From Erigeron canadensis (lineage: Eukaryota; Streptophyta; Magnoliopsida; Asterales; Asteraceae), in assembly GCF_010389155.1 (NCBI RefSeq), contig NC_057763.1, positions 8,990,649 through 9,054,648 on the forward strand: a stretch of 64,000 nt of DNA. Reading direction: 5' to 3'. The first letter of the stretch is position 1. The number at the start of each line of letters is the position of its first letter. Positions 1 through 11,815 of the stretch are shown piece after piece. The translations under genes and the position numbers were made by a program. The notes beneath the pieces are model-generated. The model was not told the DNA's origin and did no database searches. It saw only the letters and a list, made by a program, of their open reading frames with translations.

Positions 1-3000
1 CACAAACTTGCTAGAGATAACAAATTATATATAGGATTTGATGAAGATAAGTGTTACATACAGGATTTACTTCAAAAGAATGTTCTGGGGACTGGTAGTC
101 AACATGGTGGTTTATACTTGTATGATGATAATTCTGCTTACTCTAATGTGGTTTGTAATTCTGCTCAACTTCCTTCTGATTCTAAATTCTTGTGGCATAT
201 GAGACTTGGTCATCCTGCAGACCAAGCATTATCTGTTTTATATAAAAAACTTAATATTATTTCTGGTGCTAAAGGTCCTTGTGATATTTGTCACAAAGCT
301 AAGCAAGTTAGAGAACCTTTTCCTTTGAGTGAACATAAAACAAAAGTTTTTGGTGATTTAATACATGTGGATGTTTGGGGTCCTTATAGGGTCACAAGTA
401 AGGAAGGTTTTAAATATTTTCTAACTATTGTGGATGATTATACAAGAGTTGTCTGGACTTTTATGATGAAATCAAAAATTGAAGTGTTTGATCATTTAAG
501 GTTTTTTTATAAAATGGTTTTTACTCAATTTTCTGTAAAAGTTAAAATAGTTAGAACAGATAATGGAATAGAGTTTGTTAACAGTAAAATTCATTCTTTT
601 TTTCACTCTAAAGGGATATTACATCAGACTTCTATTCCTTATACACCCCAACAAAATGGGGTGGTTGAAAGGAAACATAGACACCTTCTTAATGTTGCTA
701 GGTCTCTTATGTTTCAGGGGGGAATTCCTTTATATTTGTGGACTGATTGTGTGTTAACTGCTACATATTTGATTAATAGAACTCCTTCCTCTATTTTAAA
801 AGGCAAAACTCCTTATGAGTTAGTATATGGGTTTGAACCAGATTTAAGTCATCTAAGAGTCTTTGGATGTTTATGCTTTGCTACTAAACTAAATATGTCT
901 GACAAGTTTGAATCTAAATCTGAAAAATGTGTGTTAATTGGTTATTCTAATTCAAAGAAAGGTTACAAATTGTTTAGTCTTGAGTCTAAAACTGTTGTGT
1001 TTTCTAGAGATGTCAAATTTTATGAAAATATTTTTCCTTATACTATGAATAATAAAGAGGTTCTAAATTCTATTACAAGTTCTACAAATCATCTTAATTT
1101 CTTTGATAATATTGATACTACTAATTCATTTAAGAGTAATGCCTATCCAATGTCCAATGATGACGAGGAAGAAAAGGTGGGTGATCATAATGTTGGCAGT
1201 GAGCCACAGTTTGTCTTTGGCAGTTTTGATGATCATGTAAGTGATAAGTCATCCCTTGGCAACACTTCTAGTGTTACCAGTGATCAATCTTCACATACTG
1301 ATTCAGAAAAGTCTACCAGACAATCTGCTGAGCATGCTACTACATTACCTGATATGAATTTAAATATTTCTGAGGACAATCTGGTTGAAAATAATGAGGA
1401 TATAAATCTTAGAAGGTCAACAAGACATAAAACTCTTTCAACAAGGTTAAAAGATTTTGAACTAACAGAAAAGGTTAAATATCCTTTGAATAAAGTTGTT
1501 AATTATTCACATCTTAAGCCTGAAGTGTTTTGTTTTACAACCAGTTTGAATAAGAGTAGTAAACTAAAAACCTTTTTTGAAGCAATTAAAGATTCTAATT
1601 GGGTAAATGCTATGAATGATGAAATGGAAGCTTTAAATAGGAATAATACCTGGGAATTAACTACTTTACCACCTGATAGAGAACCTATTGGATGTAAATG
1701 GATTTTTAAAATTAAATACAAAGCTAATGGTGAAATTGAAAGATATAAAGCAAGATTAGTTGCTAAAGGGTTTAATCAAAGAGTAGGAATAGACTTTGAT
1801 GAAACTTTTTCTCCTGTTGTAAAGATGGTTACTGTTAGATGTCTTCTTACATTAGAAGTTACTAATAAATGGTCTTTGTATCAGTTAGATGTCAATAATG
1901 CTTTCTTGTATGGTGACTTGAATGAAGATGTGTACATGGATATTCCTCAAGGATATTCATGTAATGATACTAACTTAGTTTGTAAGTTGAATAAGTCTTT
2001 GTATGGTTTGAAACAAGCACCTAGACAATGGAATTTCAAGTTGTCTAGTGCTTTACTTGAATGTGGATTTGTTCAATGTAAATCTGATTATTCTTTGTAT
2101 ACTAGAAATGCAAAAGATAAATTTGTTGCACTTCTTGTATATGTGGATGACATAGTTATTACAGGAAATTGTGAGAAAGAAATTCAAAGTGTTAAGCATT
2201 TTTTAAGTTCAAAATTTAAAATCAAGGATCTTGGAAAATTGAAATATTTTCTAGGAATTGAAGTGTTAGAAACTAATGATGGGTTATGTTTATCTCAAAG
2301 GAAATATTGTCTTAAGTTATTAAATGATTTTGGTATGCTAGGTTGCAAACCTATACATACTCCTCTTGAAATGAATATAACTGTTAAGCCTATATCTGAT
2401 AAGAATAAGCCTTTGGAAAATGTTGTTGTGTATCAAAAACTAATTGGAAAGCTTATATATTTGACTCTAACTAGACCTGATATAAGCTATTCAGTTCAGT
2501 GTCTTTCTCAATTATGCATGCTCCTTCTAAGGACCATTTTGATCTTGGTTTAAGAATATTGAGGTATCTTGAGAAATCTCCAGGAAAAGGATTGCATATT
2601 CAACAAGGTACAAATTTCTTACTTTCTGGTTTTGTAGATTCAGATTGGGCTAGATGTGTTGTGTCAAGAAAATCTGTAACAGGTTATACTGTGTATCTTG
2701 GCAAAACATTAGTTTCCTGGAAAAGCAAAAAACAGTCAACCATTGCCAAGTCTTCTGCTGAAGCAGAATACAAGGCCTTGGCAGCTGTGACTTGTGAAAT
2801 TTTATGGCTTAGAAACTTGTTAAATGATCTTGGTATTACTTGTAAAATTCTTGTAAGTGTTTATTGTGATAGTAAGGCAGCAATTCAGATTTCTACCAAT
2901 CCTGTATTTCATGAAAAAACTAAGCATTTTGAAATAGATCTTCATTTCATAAGAGAAAAAATCACAGCAGAAATTTTGAACATTATTAAGGTTCAGTCTG

Positions 3001-3116
3001 AATTCAATGTGGCTGATATCTTCACAAAAAGTCTAAGCAAAAATCAACATAATTTTCTGTGCAAAAAACTGGGTTTCATGGACATGTTTAATGATCAACT
3101 TGAGGGGGGATGTTAA
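1..3116 (+). pseudogene. copia pol (integrase, RT, RNase H) with one frameshift
   Basis: Frame 1 is open from the left edge, so the gene starts outside the window. It has the GAG-pre-integrase zinc motif (LWHMRLGH, then CDIC) and the integrase core: Asp in HVDVWGP, Asp in VRTDNG, Glu in QQNGVVERK. A Ser/Asn/Asp-rich linker follows (about 1050-1400), then RT from about 1570 with the catalytic YVDD (LLVYVDDIVITG, about 2135-2170). The frame closes at 2553, but homology continues in another frame from about 2499. The natural reading needs one extra base at about 2513, so a single-base deletion explains the break. RNase H follows, with DSDWA and SSAEAEYKA. The stop falls 6 bases inside the 3' LTR (3114-3116), as is common in copia elements. 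This may be one mutation from intact or a sequencing indel. Confidence 0.92.
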
Positions 3117-3597
3117 AACTATGTTAATATTATCAAGTTTATCATTTAAACATGTTGCTATTTGTAAACTAACTTGATCTAAATTAAGTTGTAGGTTATT
3201 AGAAGTAGAAGGACTGCTATTGCTCAAAAGTAAAAGATTAATAGCTGAGGGACTTGATTTGTAAAGAAGGAAAGAAGAGGGACTAAAGTGAAGATTGAAG
3301 ATATTATATAAACGAGCCTTTGATTGATTTAGGGTTAATCAATCATTCATTCATTGTTGCTGCTGCTACTTATTTTCTTCAAATATATTTCTCTCTTCAT
3401 ATATATATATATATCACATCGATATATATATATTCTGGTTTTGTAATATAATCATTGATTAATGATTCTTGGAGTTAATTTGTAATAATCTCTAATACAT
3501 CTTATTAGTCTATTCATAATAATAACTCACACCAATTTGTTGTAATCGTTTGAGAGATTTTCTGGGTTGATTGTTGCTTTCTTTCAATAGATAAACA
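3111..3597 (+). repeat. 3' LTR of the Ale-type copia element
   Basis: It starts with TGTTAAAACT directly after the polypurine tract. The right end is placed at AACA (3594-3597), which mirrors the TGTT start. A TATA box (TATATAAA, 3305-3312) marks the U3/R border, and a TA microsatellite sits at about 3400-3430. The end is tentative because the other LTR is not visible. Confidence 0.72.
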
Positions 3598-3797
3598 TTG
3601 TAAAGTTTAAAAATTTGAAACTTTATACATTGAGGTACAATAAATCAAATTTAATTAATTTATTAACAGTTAAAACACGATATATTTTTTGACATCCAAG
3701 TTTATAGTTACAAATTCCTTTACATCACCATAACCATTAGCCAAAGCCGATGGATCGACAAAGCTAAGTGTCATCACCCTTAGCCACATGTATTCAC

Positions 3798-4500
3798 TGT
3801 TGGAGTGTTATCATTTTATTATAAATCGCATGTCCGGGAATAATTTAAGTCTACGGGGTCACACAAAATGACACGGTAACTCGATAATATTAATTGATAT
3901 ATTAAAGTAATATATTATTTAGTTTGATCACGAAATGATTAATTAAACATAACTAAAGGGTTAATTATATTTAATTAGTTAAAGAGGAGGATTAAAATGT
4001 GAAATTGAAAATGGATTTGGGCCCTAAGTCTTATGGGGGGCGGTCATATTAGGGCTTTTCTAAGCCTTAATCTAGCTTATTTTCCAAGCTATGTTTAACC
4101 TAATTATTACCTATAAATAGAGGGCTTAATTCTAGGTTTTTCATTCTTTTCTTTTCACATAGTTTTCTCTCCTCTTCTCTATTTTTCTTGAAGTGGTTGA
4201 AATTCTCTTTCTCTTAAGGGTTTTCGACTTCAAGTTAAGGGTTTGTAACAAAGTTTTGTTTGGTTTGTGATCGAGTACTAGCATACGTTATTCAGGGTGT
4301 CTAGTGTGCGATCGTAGAGGGGTTTTGCTTTAAACCCTAAGCATTAATAATAATCTTATTATTATTATTTTTATTGGAGCTTGCATAAGGTACACGACTC
4401 AATTCTAGTCTTTGTTAATTAATTTGATTGCATATATGTTTCGACTTCTTCCGTTGCGCTTACTCGTGATCATGTATGATTATATGTTTATATTCTAACA
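3798..4500 (+). repeat. Solo LTR with perfect 5-bp TSD
   Basis: The 703-bp segment begins TGTTGGAGTG and ends TTCTAACA, so the termini form a short inverted repeat (TGTT/AACA). It is flanked on both sides by TTCAC (3793-3797 and 4501-4505). It contains a TATA box (CTATAAATAG, 4111-4120) and no coding domain. This is the product expected when the two LTRs of a retrotransposon recombine. The lineage cannot be told from the LTR alone. Confidence 0.88.
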
Positions 4501-4520
4501 TTCACAAGTCACTAAACCTA

Positions 4521-4882
4521 GGGGTGTTTGGTATGAGTGAATCAAAGAGAATGGAAATGTAATAGAGAATAAATATAGTGGGAAAGAGAATGGGTATTTA
4601 AAAAGAGAATCGATTCCGTCGTTTGGTACAAGCAGAGAATGAATATATAAAAAATACTAAATTTTAAATAATAATCAAATTTAATACATATAACATCACT
4701 AAAACAAAAAAAAAATTTTAAAAATTTCCATTCCCATCAATTCTCTACATTTCACAGAGAATTGAGGGAATGGAATCGATTCCCTATTCTCGATTCTCTT
4801 TCACATTCTCTATTACAACCAAACATGAGAAGTGTTTTTTATTCCATTTCCACCCTTTCCATTCCATTGTACCAAACACCCC
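4521..4882. mobile_element. Tourist-like (PIF/Harbinger) MITE
   Basis: A 362-bp foldback element with a perfect 13-bp terminal inverted repeat: GGGGTGTTTGGTA at 4521-4533 and its complement at 4870-4882. The interior is also partly self-complementary (GAGAATCGATTCC-type segments in both halves). The TGTTTGG terminus is typical of Tourist elements. The 3-bp flanks are CTA and TAA, so the expected TWA target duplication is imperfect. No coding capacity. Confidence 0.75.
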
Positions 4883-5366
4883 TAAATTTATTTGTATGAT
4901 TTTGTAAAATAAAATAATTATTCTCGTCTAAGTGATATGATACATTTCTAATCGACTAGTCATAATTACTTGTTTATTTACCCTTCTTGTTCTATTTGAT
5001 CAAATATGTGGCCATGATTTGGAGTTAAGTTAGAAACTATTATAAAGAAAAAAAATGGAGTATATTATCAAATTGATGACCACAAATCCACAATGAAGTG
5101 GAGTAGAAAACTATCATTCATAATAATAATAATTAATAAATATAAATCGGAGATACCACGTATGGACATTTAACATTTATAACCTCTCTGCATTTCTACG
5201 TGTCCGACGAAAATATCAATGATAGTGATTAGTGACTCTACATCAAACAAAATCAAGTGGATTAATGGATATTGATATATGAAGTATGAACACTTTCAAA
5301 TTTATAGTTTTGATAAGGTAAGACTTTCGTGGGCTTATCCATATATATCAATTATCATCATTAGTA
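4883..5366. other. Intergenic, nothing recognised
   Basis: AT-rich sequence without an ORF, RNA gene or repeat structure that I can support. Confidence 0.6.
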
Positions 5367-5681
5367 ACTAGCACTTTACCCGCGCAATGCGGTGGTAATC
5401 GTGGCGGCGACGATGTGGTGGTAGATGCGATTATTTGTGGTAGATGAGACGTCGATTGATGTAGATTATTAATGGGGATATTTTAAAAAATAAAGGATTG
5501 ATAGTATAACTTAATCATTAATGTTAAGGGGTAGTGTAAGTAAAATATTTTAGTGCTAAGTAAAAATATTACATATCTTAAGGGTGGTAGATGAAAATAT
5601 TACATGGAAGGACATTTTAGATATTTCTTCTTATATAACTTTCAACATGGAGATATTTTCTTTAATAAGTAGTATATATGA
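5367..5681 (-). mobile_element. Short non-autonomous Helitron
   Basis: Read on the minus strand, the segment starts TCATATATACTACTTATT and ends CTAGT. A GC-rich stem (around ACCGCATTGCGCGGGT, 5379-5394) lies a few bases before the end. It sits between A (position 5682 on the plus strand is T) and T, the AT host site used by Helitrons. At 315 bp it has no Rep/helicase. The stem is imperfect and Helitrons leave no TSD, so confidence is moderate. Confidence 0.55.
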
Positions 5682-6120
5682 TGTACATGATCTTAATAAA
5701 CTATTTGCCAACTATGAGGTAAATTAACTCAAAACATACTGTATTCTTATCTAGATTAGTTGTTTATCTCTTACGCTTTAATTTTCATTATATATAAAAA
5801 AAAAAAAAAATTCTAATTAGCAAAAGTGGTTGTACATAACTAGAAAACTGATGTGAAGAAATTAATGGATCGGATCGTCTCATATTATCAATACAAAAAG
5901 TATACGGAGTATATGATAATACTATCAAGTAATTAATATTATTCTCGACAAACATTTAGCTGGTTTCAAATGGTCGTTTTATATGAGAAAAGAATGTTCC
6001 ACAACACAATGGTGTTTCATAAAAATAAGTTCTTAGGTAGTTGAACTTAGGTACCTAAAAATAAAGATAAGTTTAAAAATGTCAAAGCGTAGAGCATTAA
6101 AGATAAAAATTGGCTAAAGC
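5682..6120. other. Intergenic, nothing recognised
   Basis: AT-rich with a poly-A run near 5800. No feature seen. Confidence 0.6.
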
Positions 6121-6143
6121 TAATGGTAAGAATCGGAAAAACA

Positions 6144-6378
6144 GTGTGGCTTGGATCAGTAACACCATGTCTTATGGAGACAAATGTCAGATATTTGATT
6201 TTTATCTCATGTAAAGGTCGGATGTTCTTTTCAACCATTTATGTAGAACGTGGAAGCAGCCTCTGTATCTTGGTAGAGGTAAAGTTTGTCTACATTTTAA
6301 CCTTCCTCATACACCGTCAAGGTATTGAGACTTAAAATACATATAACAAGAGAGTGGGCAATTTTTTTTCCTTTTTTT
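6144..6378 (+). mobile_element. tRNA-derived SINE (family A, copy 1)
   Basis: The body is flanked by an 18-bp perfect target duplication, GTAAGAATCGGAAAAACA (6126-6143 and 6384-6401), and ends in a T-rich tail (6362-6379). The head has a degenerate RNA polymerase III A box (GGATCAGT). The 3' half matches the better preserved copy at 18910 (GGTAGAGGTAA, CATACACCGTC, AAGGTATTG). Short ORFs across it are meaningless. Confidence 0.88.
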
Positions 6379-6401
6379 TAATAGTAAGAATCGGAAAAAC
6401 A

Positions 6402-7160
6402 AAATAGTTAAACATTTAAAGGCTACAATTGAAAATAAGAAGTGTATACTGAATAGTGTAGTTTTGTGAGGAAATAAGTTTGATATGATAATTTGGGTTT
6501 TAGTCTTTTAGATGATGCCAAGTTAAATAAAATTCAATAAAAATTTGCATATATTCTTCATTATATTGTCGTCGTCAATGTTGTCATAACCAAACCCGGG
6601 ATCTCAACGTTATTGCCAACTCTAGTATTCGTGGTTTAGGCAAAAACATTGTGTTGGTTTATTTGGTTCCTTGTGTTTCTGTAACTCAAAGTAAACAGTT
6701 GTGAAATTACACACAAGGCTTGCATATTAAACGTTATTGAGGGTAACTCCTTCCATAATGGGAAGGAAACTACATGATCACAAAAAGACACTCAAGTGAA
6801 TATATAGCCAATAATTTAAAAAAACATGCACATGACAACCATGTGGAATGTGGACACCAAGTTATCAACCATGAAGGCATGAATACCACCATCTATGTAA
6901 TTTGACTAAAAGAATGAGGATAAAATATAGTAATAATTTTAGAATAAATAAAGGAACATATATAATACCAAATCCTCTAAACAAATCACAGCCAACATCT
7001 CAATAAAAGTATATACACCTAAACATAGCCAAAACAACCCATCACATAGCAATGTAATCCATTGCTACAGATTCGACCATTTTAGCTTAGAAAAACAATA
7101 CCGAAAAATATGTAATCAATACCAAAGTATAAAGGACATAATCACGTATTAATCAAATCT
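6402..7160. other. Intergenic; probably holds the tetraspanin 3' UTR
   Basis: No coding signal. The part adjoining 7161 is downstream of the minus-strand tetraspanin stop and should contain its 3' UTR. No clear polyadenylation signal could be singled out among many AATAAA-like strings. Confidence 0.5.
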
Positions 7161-10044
7161 CTAAGGGTAGCGTTTCCATGAGTTGTCATGACGGTTGTTC
7201 CTGAACGCACAACAACCAATGGAGTAAACAATGATGAGGAAGACGAGAAAGATGACGTTGAGGACAGCAACTTTTTTCCAATCACTCTTTATGTTATCGA
7301 GCAGTCCAGCCTTGCATGATTGGCAGTTGTAGCAGAGGATATTCTGATCATTCTCCCAAGCATTACAATCAGGATTGGTGGATGTTGTGGGGGTCTTGGT
7401 CCAGTTAGTCGGGGTCACGTAGGTGAAATTGCAATCAGTTGAAGGTTTGCAGCAACCAGACTACAAAAACATGACACGAAACAATATTAGCCACACAAAG
7501 CTATATAAACATTGAATGGCATACGTACACTAGTTACAATGGAATGACAAACACTTCTAGGTTTGTTGTTTGACCCGTTTAATAATAAACTTGTCGTGAC
7601 CTTGGATAACAATCTTTAACAACAGGTCAATTTGAACATCTTACTAAAAGACAGTCTGCCAAATGAGCCAAAGAAGATTAAAAGGTCATAAGTCCCAAAA
7701 GTCTAATTTTAGCTTGTCCTGCTCCTAAACAGCTGGATTAAAGAATTCAGATTGCTATAGCAACTGTCATATTAATGCCTAAATTATTAATCATTTAAGA
7801 AAAGCAGACAAAACATTTGCTTCACAAAAGAACAAAACCCAACGCATCAGCCAACTTTCCCTGCACGCCCCATTGGCCACATAAAAGCGTTAACCTTTAA
7901 ACGCTTGAGATACTATTTATAGTTCTACCGCTTGCTTCAATGAATGACCATCATTGGATTCAAACTCGTGGCGTCTAGAGAAAGTCCAAAATCTAGATTC
8001 ATACAAAAAGCACAAGAGCCTTTAAGCTAATTCAACAAGATCTACGTTTAACATTAGATTAATAGTTGAAGAAGATTTAGTTCAGCTAATTTAACAAGTC
8101 AACTAAATCTGTGGTCACTTTTCTATTAAAAAAAACAAGCCCATCATAGCTTACAATCACATTACCCCTTTTTCCCTATAAAATAGCTCACTTTCTTAAC
8201 CACCAAAAGACCTTTTCTCTCAAACTCAACCCTTTTTTTTGCTTAAAAGTTCACCTACTTTAGACTTTATCAAAGTGCTACAATCACAGCTACTTTATCT
8301 CCATTAACAAATACTTCCACACAACCTTTTTGTACTCAACATGACATATACTACAAAATGTCTTGTAGTTTTGTAAAGATCGCATATAATCAAAATTTCA
8401 TACTGCTTAAAGCTTCACAAAATGGTACTGGTTGCAAAAATACAAATATAAAAACCACATAATTTGAAAAACTCTAAAGAGCTTACACAAATTTTTTAGG
8501 CTAGTGGATAGTAACGGGTATGTAGTCAATTTCGGTGGTATATCAGTGGTATACCAGTGGTATTTTGGTTTTCGGTCGTCCACTGGTATACTAGTCCAGA
8601 TTTCTGTCCAAAATTTCGGTACCGAGATTTCGGTGAAATTTACCGTAATCTCACCGAAATTTTTAGGTTCAAATTTCGGTGGTATACCAGTTTTTCAGGT
8701 TTTATTTATTTTTTATTTTTGTCCAAACTTAAAATACAACATAAGCAACACTAATTTACCCGATTAAATAAACCCATTTACCCGATTAAATCTGTCAGCA
8801 AACAAATATAAATAGGGGGAAGGGAATATGAGGCTGTTATGCACCTAAGTTGGGTGAAAAACCCCTCACATACCTTTTTTTAACCATAAAAATCATGGGG
8901 GGCCAAACATTTATTTAAAATATTAAAATATTGGTATGTGAGGGGTTTTTCACCCAAGTTGGGTGCATAACAGCTCCATACTCACTTTTCTCATATAAAT
9001 AACAACGAATTGACCATCGATGCATAATAAAATATTTTAAGCATTTCGTGTAAAGTTGAACACATTTAAAAACACTTAAACCCTACTTAATATAACCTTT
9101 TATGTAAACTTACAAGTTACAAATACAATACTAAAATTAACAAAAAAAATAAATAATAATAATCGGTTGATAAAAACCAATCTCAATCAGCTCATTTCAA
9201 ACCTTGAAATCAAATTTATCATAAATAAATAAATCTTGTAGAAAAGGTCAACCTAACCCTTAAATGGACCAACCCTAAAACCTCTCCAAACACTAGTTTA
9301 AATAATCCAATGATTAATTCACAAATAGATCAACTACCTAAACATAATCTTTTTAATCATATTACCCTATGCACAATATCAGATCCAAAAAAAATGCACC
9401 AAAACAAAATAAATAAAATGTACATATATGATCTATAACTTTGATCAGATTATTATTTTTAGTGTATAAGGTTATTTTATAAATACAACACAAAATTCCA
9501 CAAAATTAATCATAAAACAAGAATAAAAGTTTTATACCTGAATAGAAGAAAGATGTCTGTTATAAAATTCATCACGAGGAGTAATCCCATTATCATCAAT
9601 CAAACTCTTACAAACTTTACTATCAACCAAACAACTCCTTATCTTTTTCCAATTCTTCTCACTCTCCACTCTTTTTCTCAACCAATCAGAATAATCTCCA
9701 AGCCTATATTCCTTATACCCTTTTCCAGATACTTTTTCACCCGCGCCTTTATTTGTCACAACAAATGCAAATATGGTAAAACAAAACAGTAACAGGATCA
9801 GTAAAAACATGACCAGTAGGTAAACCCATAGTAGCCATGACACGCGACAACACGCGCCGATTAAGCCTGCTAATGAGACGATCATGAGAAAGACACCCAG
9901 TGCGATTAATGGACGGTCTAAGAAACGCTCACATTCTGATGTGCCTTGGCGTGACAGCCACACGCCGCCGGCTAAGATTGGGATTGATAAGAGGAATGTT
10001 ATGAAGTTTAGGATTCCTACTAGGTTGTTGCTGATACGTACCAT
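7161..10044 (-). CDS. Tetraspanin, TET8/TET9-like, two exons
   Basis: Complement of exons 9538-10044 and 7161-7460 gives 268 residues, close to the usual ~270. Exon 1 ends CAG|GTATAA and exon 2 begins after TTTTTGTAG, both in phase 0. Four membrane helices are visible at about residues 7-30, 44-66, 71-97 and 233-256. The large extracellular loop carries the plant tetraspanin GCCK signature (171-174) and further paired cysteines ([15 protein letters not shown]). The internal [11 protein letters not shown] stretch and [16 protein letters not shown] segment match my recollection of Arabidopsis TET8/TET9. These are membrane scaffold proteins that organise microdomains and mark extracellular vesicles. 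The reading frame is undamaged and splice sites are canonical, so it is probably functional. Family is certain; orthology to TET8 versus TET9 is not. Confidence 0.95.
8504..8700. repeat. Degenerate short-motif repeat in the tetraspanin intron
   Basis: Repeated GGTATACCAGT and AAATTTCGGTG strings in both orientations. It looks like the remains of a transposable element or a low-complexity expansion. The open frames crossing it are not genes because they lie wholly within the intron and lack domain similarity. Confidence 0.45.
8826..8983. mobile_element. MITE with long inverted repeats in the tetraspanin intron
   Basis: About 158 bp made of two near-identical inverted arms of roughly 45 bases (core GCTGTTATGCACC at the left; GGTGCATAACAGC at the right) around an A/T-rich loop. 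The arms differ at only a few positions, so insertion is fairly recent. TSD boundaries are unclear because the outer bases also pair. Confidence 0.7.
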
Positions 10045-10157
10045 GATGTTTTTTTTTTCTTTTTTTGAAATAAAGGTGAAAGGCTTTTTGGGGATTTTGG
10101 TAGAGAAGAAAAAGGGAATGGAAATGGTGATTTTTTATTGGATTTGTGGGGGATGAT

Positions 10158-10165
10158 TATATAAG
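10158..10165 (-). promoter_or_regulatory. Likely TATA box of the tetraspanin gene
   Basis: TTATATAA (self-complementary) lies about 115 bp upstream of the tetraspanin ATG on the minus strand, a normal distance for a plant gene with a short 5' UTR. Confidence 0.6.
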
Positions 10166-10170
10166 GAGTG

Positions 10171-10806
10171 TGCTTGTGGTTTGGTTTTAGTTTAAAAATA
10201 GTCCCTTGTATTTGGTTTTAGTTTAAAATAGTACTCGTATTATATTTTGGAGTCTTAAAGGTCTATTTTATACTAGTTTATTTTTTATGTGTTTACCATA
10301 ATAGAAATACTCGATTTTGTTTTTAATAAGGTATGGAATAATTAAAACGTAGATAATTGTATTTCAAACTAAAATTAGAAAAAATGTTTATAATATCTAT
10401 AAACTCTTATAAAAAAAATTTTATTTTAAGTAATTTAAGCACACTTTTTTCAATATCCTCATATTGCAATTAATTCACACATTACTTTTAATTCTACATC
10501 TCTAAACACAATCAGATAAACATCCTACCATGATCTAACACACAATAACTTATCATCTTATTCACACACACGCATATCAATTCCTCCCCCACTTTTTAGT
10601 ATTACCATCACTGTTTAACCGCCGCAACGTGCGGACACCAACTCTCATATATTCATATATTAAAATGGTAAAAAGATAAGATATATGATTTCTTTCTAAA
10701 TACAACTTTGTATTTAATCTTTTTAAAATGTGTGTATTCTTACCATAAATTTTAGAAATGTCTTTTTATATAAAAATATACAATATTTTTATACACGTTA
10801 ATTATA
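10171..10806. other. Intergenic, nothing recognised
   Basis: AT-rich upstream sequence of the tetraspanin gene. No ORF or repeat structure supported. Confidence 0.55.
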
Positions 10807-11405
10807 GTCCTAACCAGTGGCGGATCCACCTATAGCTTATGAGGGTCACATAACCACCCTTGCAAAAAACTTTATTTTAGAAAGTCGATGTAAATTTGAG
10901 AAGGACTCTCCTTTAGAAAATATAGAAATCCCTTAAGAAGAAAAAAAGTCTGATAACGAGAAACTTAGTTTTTGTTTTCAATGGTGGAAGTCTAACTTTA
11001 AGATCCTGTGAGGCCTTAGCTTATAGTGTCTTCACGTGTGCGTCTTCACCACCAAGGACGATCAACGCTGTAGGCATAGAGCGTCCAAAGGCCTGCGTCC
11101 CACGATTCAGTCCTCCTATGGACTCTTGTAGACGCCCCATTTGTGGGTCCAAGTCAAACGGCTAAAAAAAAATTTCATTTTCTTCCTAATTTCAAATGTA
11201 ACGGCTATTTGATCTTCAAAATTCTTCCTTTTGCTTCTTCTTTAAACCAAACCAAAACCCACATTTATTTTCACATACAATCACACGATTTCACATACAA
11301 TCAAACCATTTATTCTCATATACACTCATACCGGGGCGTAATGTTAGCCGAAAGTTGTCCTAAAGTTCTGATGCAGGTTCGAGTAGATCATCCATCGGGT
11401 CAGAA

Positions 11406-11684
11406 GTGCTACTTAAACTCGTCGAAATGCTCAAGTTGCAGAAGGAATCGATAAAGAAAACAGATGAAGATCGGATGAAGTTTGAAGAGGATCGGAAGCA
11501 AAAGAAAGCTCGTCACTGGAAGGAAGTTATGGAGGCGTTTAAGTTTCTTCAGAACCCAGTTCCCACTGATTTGCCTAAAAATGAGTTGAAAGCGTTTCTA
11601 AATTATCGTAAGGCTTTGACTGATCAGTTTAAGGAAGACTTTGTAGCAATGGGTGGAAGCAGTGATGATGAAGACGACGAGTAG
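11406..11684 (+). CDS. Small hypothetical ORF within the hAT-like element
   Basis: It potentially encodes 92 residues. The middle is rich in Lys, Glu and Asp and predicted helical (KLQKESIKKTDEDRMKFEED region), followed by FLQNPVPTDLPKNEL and an acidic tail (DDEDDE). I do not recognise the family. Upstream sequence (11140-11340) resembles a pyrimidine-rich plant 5' leader. Because the ORF lies inside a DNA transposon it may be a captured or residual C-terminal fragment of a transposon accessory protein. The first codon of the open frame is weakly supported, and a larger ancestral frame may have been lost. Confidence 0.4.
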   Translation: MLLKLVEMLKLQKESIKKTDEDRMKFEEDRKQKKARHWKEVMEAFKFLQNPVPTDLPKNELKAFLNYRKALTDQFKEDFVAMGGSSDDEDDE

Positions 11685-11815
11685 TTTGTTTAGTTGTGTT
11701 TCGTGTTGCTTCGTGTTATTTTAATAAATTTCCTTGTGTTTTATTGTATAAGGAAGTTCCAGGAAGCTTGTATTATAAACAGGGAGAATCCTAAGGAAAG
11801 TCCTGAGTGATGTGA

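Larger units (their letters stand above)
1..3597 (+). mobile_element. Ty1/copia retrotransposon (Ale-type), 5' part outside window
   Basis: The window opens inside the polyprotein of a copia element. Domain order is GAG-pre-integrase, integrase, reverse transcriptase, RNase H, then a polypurine tract (TGAGGGGGGA, 3101-3110) and a 3' LTR. Integrase upstream of RT defines Ty1/copia. The integrase and RT wording (for example VWGPY, YGLKQAPRQW) resembles the Ale/Retrofit lineage; that assignment is from family knowledge. The 5' LTR, gag and protease lie left of the window, so a TSD cannot be tested. One frameshift separates it from an otherwise open pol. Confidence 0.93.

Noticed and set aside
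6047..6335. Overlapping ORFs of 63-70 codons on both strands
   Set aside because: They overlap or lie within SINE copy 1 and have no domain.
8504..8767. 65-87-codon ORFs
   Set aside because: Inside the tetraspanin intron, in repetitive sequence, opposite strand to the gene.
10618..10650. GC-rich stem CCGCAACGTGCGG as a second Helitron end
   Set aside because: No CTRRT follows and no partner 5' TC end was found.
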